In this document: positions 55,501 to 64,000 of the stretch, piece after piece | Layout of the letters: every line of letters starts with the position of its first letter | Numbering within the stretch: the first letter of the stretch is position 1 | Assembly: GCF_032854445.1 (NCBI RefSeq) | Contig: NC_088301.1 | Span: 37,187,187-37,251,186, forward strand | Origin: Liolophura sinensis | Taxonomy: Eukaryota > Mollusca > Polyplacophora > Chitonida > Chitonidae | Length of the DNA: 64,000 bases | Direction: 5' to 3' | Made by a program: the position numbers and the translations under genes | Notes under the pieces: generated by a model | What the model saw: only the letters and a program-made list of their open reading frames with translations | The model's database searches: none | Told to the model about the DNA's origin: nothing

Positions 55501-58500
55501 TACAGTTGCAAAAAACCAAATACAACTTAGTCATACTGGACCAGGGCTGAAATTTAAAGGAAAACTATAGGCCTATATCACAAGATTTGCACAAGATTTT
55601 CAATCTTGATACCCCCAGTAGTCTTGTACATGCATATCTATTTTCATTTCTGGAGAAACTTTTTCTAAAATTTCCATAATGCTCTAATATGAACGAAAAG
55701 TGGGTTACAGGTGGGTAAAGTGTTACACTTCAGCAGATAGCCCAAGCGATTTGGTAATGAACGTGTAGAAAGCTGTGACACACAGTTTTCTCAAAAAAAA
55801 CCCGAAAAAAACAGTTGTCAGAGAAGAAGAAAAATAATCTGAGCAAGAACAATGGTCTTCCAAGCAAAGGGTGGAAGCCTAGTAATAATCCAAACGATTT
55901 CAATAGGTGTCACGCAGTACTGCGGGGTTCAAGCCGGTATTTCCGGCATATCAGTGTTACTCCGGTTCCTTGAATGGTGTCTGTGCATTCATATATAACC
56001 AACTTAATAAGAAAACCTACAATCTTTGTAGCCATTATGCATTGTACGTACACCTTATAGCATGTATATGTAGACCTTTGGAGAGAATTTAAAGGCGTAC
56101 ATGGCCTGAGCTTATGTATACATTTATTTTTTATATGCATTTTTTTTGTATACATTTTTATACAAATTTCAGAACATATATAGTCCTTTTCACACTGCCA
56201 TTTTCAGCTTTACTGTTGTACTGAATACAGTTTTCTGTCATGTTACCTCCAAATATGGGTGAAATTGTGTTTTTTTTCGCATTTACGACAAAAGTATAGT
56301 TTGCAAGATAAAAATAAGACCGGGTTCGTAATCAGGACGTTAGACTACATGGGATAGCATACTTACAGTATTCGTACATTCATCCTAGACATGAATGGAT
56401 CGAAATGTATTACATAACACATGAGTCTAGAAGTGTCAAATATAGTAAATCGGCCTTTGGATAATTTTTTAAGCTCCTGCATTTATTAAGAAACCTCAAC
56501 GATTATTGTCACACATACAGTCGATATATAGCCCTTTGCACCAAGCCATTTTCAGATTTACTGCTATAGTGTTTTTCTATCATATGACCACCAAATATTG
56601 GTGGAATTGTATTTTTTCGAACTATTATTGCAATTTGCGACAGAAGCAAGAACAAGACCAGATTCGTGATGAGGACATCAAACTACGTCAGATAGAATAC
56701 TAAAAATATTTAAATTCAGAAAATATTGTTCACATGACATGTTCAGTAAACATAGCATTTCCACAGTTTTCAGGATAAATAACTGATTTTTTGCACGCTT
56801 CATTTGCCCCAACATGCTCTATCTGTATTCGAAATTTCAGCTTAATCACATAAAACCTTCTCAAGAAAATGACACGTAAAGGTTTCTGTCAACTCCAATA
56901 AGGCAGCAAAAGTAGGTAACTGAATGGTATGCATTTACATATAACAAACTTAATTAGAAAGCGCACATTCTTCATAACTGTCAATAGTATGTACACTTTA
57001 TAATGTCGATCGACCTGCTCTCTGTTTTTTCAAGAAGCTCGAGAATTTTCAGCATACATATAGTACATACATAGCCCTTATTACACAGCCATTTTCAGCT
57101 TTACAACTACGACAGTTTTCTGTGACATGACCTGCGAAGATGGGAGAAATTGCGTTTTCGCACAGTTTGATAGCAATTTATACACGTTAGGAATATATGA
57201 CCAGATTAGTGATCAGGATGTCAAACTACGTTGGGTGACATACTTACAGTATTTTTATATTCATCCTAGAAAGGAATAGATTGTATATGCACTATATAAC
57301 ATACACTTGTAAATGTTCCAAAATATAGTAAATTGGCCTGTGGCAAATTTTGAAGCCCTGTACATCCTGTATTTATTAAGACAGCTCCAACATTCACGTG
57401 AACTACAGATGGGGAAAATTGCAAATTTTTGAATTTTGATCAATTTGCGACATAAGTACCTCTCAGAGGAAAAAAATAAAACCAGATTTGTGGTCAGGAA
57501 AAAAATCAGTTCTGCTGTATTAGCTAAAATCTAATTTGCATAAATATTGTATTTTTTCTGAGGACCCCCAGTTTTTACTCATAAGATCACATCTCTGGGT
57601 CTGCCACATACCTGCCTGAATGGCGATTTTTTTTTTTTTTTTTTGGCATGTACTACTTTCTGTTTGCTGACGTCAGTTCTGGTTTTGTAAAATATGTCTG
57701 TTGCCTTGGGATATTGTTAAGCCTTAAGATTGCCTCTCTGGTTTCATTAGTTAATGACCAGCCTCGGTAGCACAGTTGGTATAGCATGAAGAGGATAGTG
57801 CAACGACTGGTTGACCCATATCAGTATAATTGCTTGGGCGGACGGCTTACTTGCCTGCGGTAAGGCATCTCAGTGAAGCAGCACTAGATAAATGAGTGGT
57901 GGAAATCCGTCCTGCAACAAGGAGGCACATTACATGCGCTTTAAGGATTCCTTCGTCGTCATATGACTGAAAAATTGTTAAGTGTGATGTTAAACCCCAA
58001 GCACTCACTCACCCATTAGTTGAGGAAATGTACCCACTTCTGGCTTTGAAGATATCACTTCCTGTTTTGCAAAAATGGCATTTTTGGAATCGGTGTCCAA
58101 AACATCATCAGATAAAACTTTTTGCAGGACATCATCAGAAGAAGTGTAGAAATTATTAACTAAGAAAGGAAATTTGTGTCATATTACATCTGTACCCAGT
58201 AGCGAGCTTGTACAATTTTTAACCAAGAAAGTTCTCATTCTCAAAATTCAGTTTAAAATACAGTTCAGTCACATCAGCCATTCTGGAGAAGAAGATTTTT
58301 CAAGATTTTGTGAAAATTCAAGATGGCCACCAAATCTCCCTAAAAGTTATGGTGCACAACTTCAAGTACTACAGATAAAGATATTAGAATTTCATAAACC
58401 GTTTTCGCTGTCACAGTTTTGCTAATAATAGAAATAAACTAGAACTGCACAGCAGTTTCGTCCAAGGTTGACATCGTTTATTGTTGTAATTGTCATTCTA

Positions 58501-61452
58501 CACCATCAAATAGAAGACAGCATAGTTATATGTAATTGCACAACCATTTCAAGAAACCATGGACAGTGAAGCAGAATACATTAAGTCTAATACCAGAAAC
58601 CTAGTCCAGTTGCCATTTAACTCCATGTTAAAGCAACAGGATTAACATCTGTTTCTAAAAAATATCAAAAGTGGTGTTGTCATTTAAACACTTCCAGTGA
58701 GAAAACTATTGATCGTAGCTCAAATCCGTTTGCATACTACAGAAAGAGCATGTCTAGGGTTACAGGTCGGCGCAACTTCACATTTGTAGCTCTTTTTTTG
58801 CCAATAAAAGACACCAACCTAAAGACCTGCTTAATGCACCCACCGCAACACCACCATATGCCCCTACTGGCTTTAGAATAGCCATGAAGGCTTCCAGGGC
58901 ACAAGCTCCCTTATAATCCTAACAGATACAAAAGCGATTCAAAGTCAAATGTCTTGAACCCCTACTAATCTGAACGGTAACAATAGGTGTCCCGCAGGAC
59001 TACCTTAGTTTTTTAGATGCAGGGCGAACTGCACTGTGGCTTCACAGAGACGTGACGGACCTCCTGATAGTCATGGCGCTGTGCCATGCGATCAACAGCC
59101 AACTAGAGGTCTGTAGAGGTCTACAGATGTGAATATGCAGTTCATGGCAAATTTCATGGGGTGCTTAATGTACATGTACCTATTTCACTATATAGTGTAA
59201 TACACCTTAGGAACATGTTAAAACAAAGTCTTTGATAACTTCATTTACAGGTCTCTTTGAAAAATAGAAACTTAGACTTAAATTGCCAGCTCTCATATCA
59301 TCTATTGACTGCACTGTGATGACTGAGTGGTCAAAGCATTTGCCTTGTATGCCGGAGACGTTGGGATCAAAACCAAGTCCTGTCTTACATAATATTTATA
59401 TACTGTCCATGCCTAACATTGGTAGAATTCATATTTCCTTGCTGTAGTGTCATGTCTTCCCTGGTATGTTGACATGAAATGAGGCAGTATCGTAGATATG
59501 TATGCTGATATTGAAATGCTGTGACTGCAAAAGTCTGTTTTTAAAAATCTTTTCAGAAGGTTCCTGGGGCCAGGTATCACTGTTCAATGTTGTCGTTGTT
59601 TGAGCTGGGAAGCTGTGCTCATGAGTTATACCTTCTAAACCTTCGAATACCAACTCACAGAGACCTCAATAAGGACATTGGAGAACTGAAGGAAATAACG
59701 CTTGTGGTCAGTTTGATCTTATTGCTTTTATAATGGCCTTAATTAAAGTAAAGAGTTGTCTTGCATATATACATATTAATAGATGTATGAGTACAAGACA
59801 AAACAAAAATATAAAGTAAATTTCTACTTTTCACCACTTTTTTTGCCAGTCTGCATGTATGTTTGATATCCTAATGCTATATGACTTTCCTTAATTTATT
59901 TATATTTGATTAGTGTTTTGTACTCTACGCATGAGTATTTCACGTATACGACGGGGGCCAGCATTATGGTGGGAGGAAACGGCTGATGGAGGCATGATTC
60001 TTATAACATGGTTGATTCTGTTTTCAGGTTATCCACCAAAATGGAGGCTTCACCAAAGTCTGGTTTTCCCTAAAGACCGTTATGTTTCCTGTGGTCCTGA
60101 TAGCTTTAATTTGGTATTGGAGAAGAATCCGACATCTTAATCGAGATCCAACTCTTTTGGAAAAGTAGGTTGTTTTTTATAAGCAGTTAAACGGTCTTTA
60201 ATATTTGTAAAAGATTATGGATCACTTTTGGGGAAATGCCAGCTCATAAATAATAAAAGACATGTGATTCAGCAGCATTGAAAGGTAAACAGTATAGGAT
60301 GATGGTTTTTACCCCCCTTGGAACTGGCGTGTGTAGACTGGATACGATCAGATAAGACTTAAAAACATAGAATCATGAAAAATATGTATTGAACAGAAAA
60401 ACAGCATATGTCGTTATTATGGGTATATCTTTAAGGGCTACTTTTCAGATGGCATTGAGTGTATATGTTTTCCATATGGCTCCGTATTGGAGCTTTTGTG
60501 GTGATCACATGTTTCGGTGTCGACTAATGTAGCAACATTTCAAGATGTGTTGGATTTATCATATTTATCATGGCTTCCTATGTCCAAATTTTAGTCACAC
60601 AAAATCAGAGCCTTTGGGGCCTAGCCAACTGATAAATGGAGATTGTATTCCAGTTCTAGATTTCCTCCCACCATGATGCTGGTCACTGTTGTATGAGTGA
60701 AACATTCTTGAGTATGGTATAAAACACCAATCAGATAATTAAATATTCCTGTTATATTGATTTATGCCCCCACCCCTTCCTCTAGAAAAAATGTATGATG
60801 TATGTATGTATGTATACATACGACAATTCAATAACCATTAGGCTTTCTCAGGTGCTAAATGATATGTTCAGATAATAAATAAATATTTATAAAAAATGAT
60901 TGTCGTGATCTTTATATTTACTACATTTACTACATAACGTAAGAATTATGGCTAGGATGCATCTCTGGCTGACTACAGTTAGAGCTTGTGGGGACTTGGC
61001 CTAGTTTAAGAAAGTTGGTCATTTTGGCTAGGATAGTTCGACATCGCTCTACTTTCCATTACAGTGGATATTGAGCTGTTTCATTGTTAAGAGAGATGTA
61101 CAGATAGTAGGGTGGAAGAAAACCATACATTCATTCTTTTATTGATTCATTTTGTGTGTCATTTTTTTTTTACTGTCTTGACCATGTGCCATGGATGCAT
61201 TGGGTAAGTTTTGTGGTTGATATTGATTCTTTATCTACAAAAAATTTTGTGAGATAACTATAAATTGTCAGATCTTTTTTTAATCATTGTGGTTGCAATT
61301 TTATATAAAATTATTAAGTATGGATTTTTGTGACTTTTTTTTTTTTTGGAAGGGGAGGGGGTGATGAATTTAGTTTTCACTACAACTACATTTGTACGAA
61401 CTGCGTTCGTTCTTAATACATGTAAAGTATAGCTTGTGGAAAGATACACATG

Positions 61453-61493
<41 letters not shown>

Positions 61494-63886
61494 GCTTTTA
61501 CAGGACACTTTTTGCCCTGGGCATCACAATCACTTTCCTGAACTGTAAGTATGTTTTCAATAAATGCTCTAAATCCATGAATGAATTAACAATGACTGTG
61601 AATAATCATTTTTCACAACTGTTGGTCCAAGTTTGCCTACCCTTCTCATTGTAGCCAAATTTACACATTGGTATCTGCACTGTTACTTAGTTTCAGTGTC
61701 AACATATTCTTCTGTTTGCTAGTGGACTGTTTTTACTTTTTTGTATGTTTGACTGGAGGGAAATGCAGATGTTAATTTTAATTAATTAATTTTTTCTTCA
61801 AATTATTTTAGCATTTGTTTGTTTAATTTCATAATAAACTATTCATGCATTAGAATCTGTCAGCAGCATTGCTTCTATGTTCACAATTCTAAGTTTTTGA
61901 TGTTTTCTAGCATTTTTATTTGATATTGTCTGCTTACCTGGTCACTGGAAATCTGATAATCACATATATGCATACTGGCTTCCTCTCCAGTCGTGTGTGG
62001 ATAGGTCTGGCAACTTGCGAATGGTCCTGGCTTTTGCACTTCTCTCCTACCATAATGCTGGTCGCTGTCATATTTTAAGTGAAATAATGTTGAGTAGGGC
62101 GTAAAACCTCTATCAAATAAAGATTACATGTATGTTAAAATATCTTTAGAGTAAAATATTACATCAATCTTGTGAACAATAAGTGAAATATTTGTAAGGA
62201 TTGATTTTATAGGTTTGGCTACACTTTGATCGGATTTAAAGTGTATCAATATAATGAACATTGTGTTTCAGTTCCTGTCGAGTGGTTGTCCATCTGGACT
62301 GAAACTCCCTTCATGCTGTTGTATGTTGATATCAGACAGGGATTGTTCTCAGCCATGCTTCTTTCCTTCTGGCTCATCTTTGTTGGTGAACACTCAATGG
62401 TAAGGCAGATGAGAATTATTTAATCACCCTATGGGTTTCAAGCCTATCACATGTTGAGAGGATTTCACTAAGTTTTAAATTTTGGGTGAAGCTCTGGTGT
62501 TAACAAACCCACCAACCAAAAGTTTAAGATGGATAATTTGTTTTTTAACTTAAAGGTTTAAGAAATTTAAATAGGGTATGAAAGTAAGTCTTGTGAGACT
62601 TCCCAGTGCATTGTGTAGAAGTTTCAAGAAAAAGAAAATGTTGTCTGACACAACCTGCCCCAGCACTCAGCATAGCGCAATAGACAAACTATTAGTTGAC
62701 TAGGTGTCAGCATGGATTGGTGTGCCATGCCAGATACTGTCCACACTGCACAAGTAAATTTGTCCTTATTCAAACCGGCCTGCTGACAAGAGCGACCCTG
62801 ACTGGCTTAGGCATTGACCAATGAGTATGCAGGTTTGAATCCAGTTCTCATTGGTTGAGCTGTGGCTTTAGGCCGAGAGGTTTATCATATACTGTTGAAA
62901 TTTGGTGGGTTTTAAACTCTGATCATTCCAGTTTCCTCCACCCATAAACCTAACTACCGTCATATATAAATGAAATATTATTCAGTATGGCATTAAACGT
63001 CAATGAAACAAAATATACATAATGACACAAAATATTCTTCACCACTCACACCCCTTCAAAACGCATACCAATAATTATTGGTTCATTCAGATGATTATGC
63101 AGATTCAATGTGATGATTATACAGATTCAATGTGATGATTATACAGATTCAATGTATCAGACTGCGCGTGACTGACAAGTTATTTTCCTCGTCAAATGTA
63201 CATCTCTATATACAAATAAGCTATTGTGAGGGAATTTCAATAGTTTATTTCTTAGAAATAGCATCAAGCTTGACTCGTTTTGGCTGTATGCTGGACATTA
63301 GGTGAACATACTGTTTTTTGTTCCTTGAACGCAGGATCAGATTCAGAGAAAGACACTGGCCTCCTATTGGGTACATTTGAGTGCTGTGGCATTTGGTTGT
63401 ATTGCCATGTTTGTGTTCGAAATGTGTGAAAGGTAAGCATGATGAACTACCTTACAATTTAAATTGAAAAAAAGAGAGGACAAACTTGAAAATTTACTTA
63501 ATAATTTTGCCATTAACTCTTGGCTTCCTTAAGTAAGGGAATTTTGTTATCCTGTTCTGGATAGTATTTCAGTATGCTTCGTTTACATTTGGATTTCATA
63601 CACTTTAGTTGGTAAAGAAGTTAGTGATGAACCTTTTGAGACAAGGATACCAAACTTGATGGACAACATGAATTGGGTCATCAATTTCACTTGGTTCATG
63701 AATGAGGTTTATGTGTATTCTCTGGAGCTGGTTGGTTGTCAAGAAAAGACATCGATATCTCTTCCCATAGTGATACAAAATATGCAAGTTGTGTTTAAAT
63801 GTGTACATTTACTTGTTTGCAGGGGTATTCAGCTGAAGAATCCATTTTTCTCCATCTGGGTCACAGATGTGGGAAGAAATATGGCT
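43427..63886 (+). CDS. wls: Wntless, copy B, partial at window edge, exon 2 frameshifted
   Basis: Exons visible: 43427..43532, 52589..52881, 53364..53491, 59557..59706, 60028..60164, 61504..61544, 62272..62399, 63335..63432, 63823..63886; exons 10-14 would lie beyond 64000. Exon lengths and phases equal those of copy A except exon 2, which is 293 instead of 291 nt because of one extra T near 52765 and one extra A near 52877. The first insertion leads to a stop at 52792-52794, so the sequence as given cannot encode a full protein. The rest of the gene is well kept, so either the loss is recent or these are assembly errors in homopolymers. Same predicted role as copy A if functional. Confidence 0.8.
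44388..45290. repeat. diverged direct repeat of about 0.2 kb, two copies
   Basis: 44388-44580 and about 45085-45280 share GAATCGGCATTT, GAGACAGG, a TGTTGTC...CC block and TAAAATCA(C/T)G(T/C)CTTTTA in the same order, about 0.7 kb apart. Only in copy B within this window. An 80-codon frame at about 45400-45644 lies between repeats and is not called. Confidence 0.45.
46320..47120. repeat. degenerate tandem array, about 200-bp units, copy B only
   Basis: GTTTGGGTCAG-like blocks recur near 46333, 46530, 46725 and 47017, each followed by CAGTTTTCA(T/C)-like, ATGAAA(C/T)TTGGTGG-like and TTTACTCATTTT-like blocks in order. The unit is about 195-200 bp with one longer interval. Confidence 0.6.
47190..47235 (+). 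repeat. SINE tail fragment
   Basis: CCAGTTAAGTACGACGTTAAACCC then AAACACTCACTT, the 3' end of the second SINE family. Confidence 0.55.
47236..48216. other. copy B intron 1, unmatched segment
   Basis: No coding exon or recognised repeat. Similarity to copy A resumes at 48217 (ACATCTTTCATGAGAATC). Confidence 0.5.
51175..51390 (+). repeat. SINE, copy B counterpart of 18580-18790
   Basis: Same element with B-box GAGTTCAAGTCC, one base closer to the family consensus than copy A. Confidence 0.85.
51984..52192. mobile_element. MITE, single unit
   Basis: 209 bp with inverted ends of about 45 bp: ACAGTCAGCACAAAGTTCAC at the left and its complement GTGAACTTTGTGCTGACTGT at the right. No protein-coding capacity. 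The copy A counterpart is an inverted dimer. Just downstream, copy B lacks about 500 bp present in copy A (19740-20245). Confidence 0.8.
52216..52300 (-). repeat. partial SINE, copy B counterpart of 20262-20345
   Basis: TTTATTTCATTGGTGTTTTAT...CAAGAATATTTCACTTATACG. Confidence 0.75.
52589..52881 (+). pseudogene. wls: wntless copy B exon 2, two 1-base insertions
   Basis: Aligns end to end with copy A exon 2 but has five Ts instead of four after GATGTTG (near 52765) and an extra A in GAAACACA (near 52877). The net +2 shift is not compensated. Acceptor and donor are intact. Confidence 0.85.
53364..53491 (+). CDS. wls: wntless copy B exon 3
   Basis: Same length and predicted protein as copy A exon 3; intact splice sites. 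Confidence 0.88.
54484..55180. repeat. repeat family R1 copies, copy B
   Basis: Counterparts of 22530-22760 and 22908-23215 (AGAACTACAAAGCAGTTTCGG near 54531 and AACTAGAACTGCAAAGCAGTT near 54865). Confidence 0.65.
56170..57510. repeat. degenerate tandem array, copy B counterpart of 24325-25660
   Basis: Same unit order as copy A with small indels (for example an ATACTTACAGTATTTTTATATTC-like stretch retained near 57240 that copy A lacks). Confidence 0.65.
57755..58015 (+). repeat. second SINE family, copy B counterpart of 25890-26160
   Basis: GACCAGCCTCGGTAGCACAGTTGG is a better A-box match than in copy A. Ends in CCCCAAGCACTCACTCACCC. Confidence 0.75.
58436..58760. repeat. repeat family R1 copy 3, copy B
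   Basis: AACTAGAACTGCACAGCAGTT start; counterpart of 26582-26905. Confidence 0.7.
59557..59706 (+). CDS. wls: wntless copy B exon 4
   Basis: 150 nt as in copy A. Donor GTG|GTCAGT. Confidence 0.88.
59891..59985 (-). repeat. partial SINE before exon 5, copy B
   Basis: Counterpart of 28058-28150, reading CGACGGGGGCCAGCATTATGG and so closer to the family consensus than copy A. Confidence 0.7.
60028..60164 (+). CDS. wls: wntless copy B exon 5
   Basis: [12 protein letters not shown] block and membrane span, same as copy A; intact splice sites. Confidence 0.9.
60660..60745 (+). repeat. partial SINE, copy B counterpart of 28830-28912
   Basis: CCTCCCACCATGATGCTGG and CATTCTTGAGTATGG. Confidence 0.7.
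61459..61491. repeat. (TA)n microsatellite before copy B exon 6
   Basis: TA run ending 12 bases upstream of the exon acceptor. Confidence 0.85.
61504..61544 (+). CDS. wls: wntless copy B exon 6
   Basis: 41-nt mini-exon, identical in phase and predicted residues to copy A. Confidence 0.86.
61985..62125 (+). repeat. partial SINE, copy B counterpart of 30150-30290
   Basis: CCTACCATAATGCTGGTCGC and GTTGAGTAGGGCGTAAAAC. Confidence 0.65.
62272..62399 (+). CDS. wls: wntless copy B exon 7
   Basis: PVEWLSIW...GEHSM, same as copy A; donor ATG|GTAAGG. Confidence 0.9.
62750..63015 (+). repeat. decayed SINE, copy B counterpart of 30895-31195
   Basis: GTTTGAATCCAG, TTTCCTCCACCCATAAACC and GGCATTAAACGTCAATG. 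Confidence 0.6.
63090..63155. repeat. 22-bp minisatellite, copy B
   Basis: GATGATTATACAGATTCAATGT units, about three. Confidence 0.8.
63335..63432 (+). CDS. wls: wntless copy B exon 8
   Basis: As copy A but ends EMCE plus AG, giving Arg across the junction, the residue expected for the family. Confidence 0.9.
63823..63886 (+). CDS. wls: wntless copy B exon 9 (last exon in window)
   Basis: [21 protein letters not shown], same as copy A; donor GCT|GTATCC. The rest of the gene lies beyond 64000. Confidence 0.88.
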
Positions 63887-64000
63887 GTATCCTTTATCAA
63901 CTAGAAAATTATCAGATTTTGCCTCAAGTGTGAGCAATACAGAGGACTTTGGTTACCGTCATTGCAACTGATATCACAGATTGAAAAGACATATTGCAGA

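Larger units (their letters stand above)
42412..64000. repeat. segmental duplication, copy B
   Basis: Matches 5411-32274. Left edge at CACACTAGC (42413) with no similarity further left. Continues past the window end. Lacks both intron 1 transposons of copy A, and carries its own roughly 3.2-kb unmatched segment (45020-48216). Confidence 0.92.

Noticed and set aside
1-64000. CRISPR arrays, operons or a prokaryotic defence system
   Set aside because: Split genes with GT-AG introns, SINEs and animal-specific genes show a metazoan nuclear genome; no regularly spaced identical short repeats were seen.

Overview
The window is AT-rich eukaryotic DNA with split genes, long introns, microsatellites and many short interspersed repeats. 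The commonest repeat has a tRNA-like head and a 3' part resembling ...CACCATAATGCTGG...TATTCTTGAGTAC...AACACCAATCAAATAAATA. I recognise it from memory as a SINE-like family common in molluscs, so a bivalve or gastropod nuclear genome is the best guess; this is inference, not a database result.

Three real genes are visible. (1) A complete Wntless/Evi (WLS, GPR177) gene on the + strand, 14 coding exons between 4772 and 36270. The exon phases agree throughout and predict 559 residues. Wntless is the membrane escort that carries lipid-modified Wnt proteins from ER/Golgi to the cell surface. (2) A compact three-exon gene on the - strand, 39107-41358, predicting 186 residues and resembling SYCE2, a synaptonemal-complex central-element protein. 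It converges on the first Wntless copy. (3) A second Wntless copy on the + strand from 43427, cut by the window edge after exon 9. It diverges from the SYCE2-like gene across a spacer of about 2.1 kb.

The second Wntless copy lies in a segmental duplication. Positions about 5411-32274 (copy A) match about 42412-64000 (copy B) in introns as well as exons, with a start-to-start offset near 37 kb. Copy A has an extra, diverged first exon (4772-4877) just outside the duplicated block. Its in-block first exon (6434-6539) has ATT where copy B has ATG. Copy B keeps that ATG but has two single-base insertions in exon 2 that break the frame. So each copy has a different lesion, and only copy A with the outer first exon reads through.

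Intron 1 of copy A holds two autonomous-type mobile elements absent from copy B. The first is a 4906-bp DNA transposon (6802-11707) with 20-bp terminal inverted repeats, a 4-bp target duplication, clustered 14-bp subterminal repeats and a decayed DDE-type transposase (Sola-like). The second is a decayed tyrosine-recombinase (DIRS/Ngaro-like) retrotransposon (about 11990-15250). Other repeats include a MITE that is single in copy B and an inverted dimer in copy A, and several degenerate tandem arrays.

The first 4.7 kb has no gene I can identify. It holds a 42-43-bp tandem repeat, a SINE, a GC-richer stretch with three perfect TGACGTCA sites and a palindromic GGTAGCGA array, an imperfect hairpin of about 145 bp, and weak - strand candidate exons.
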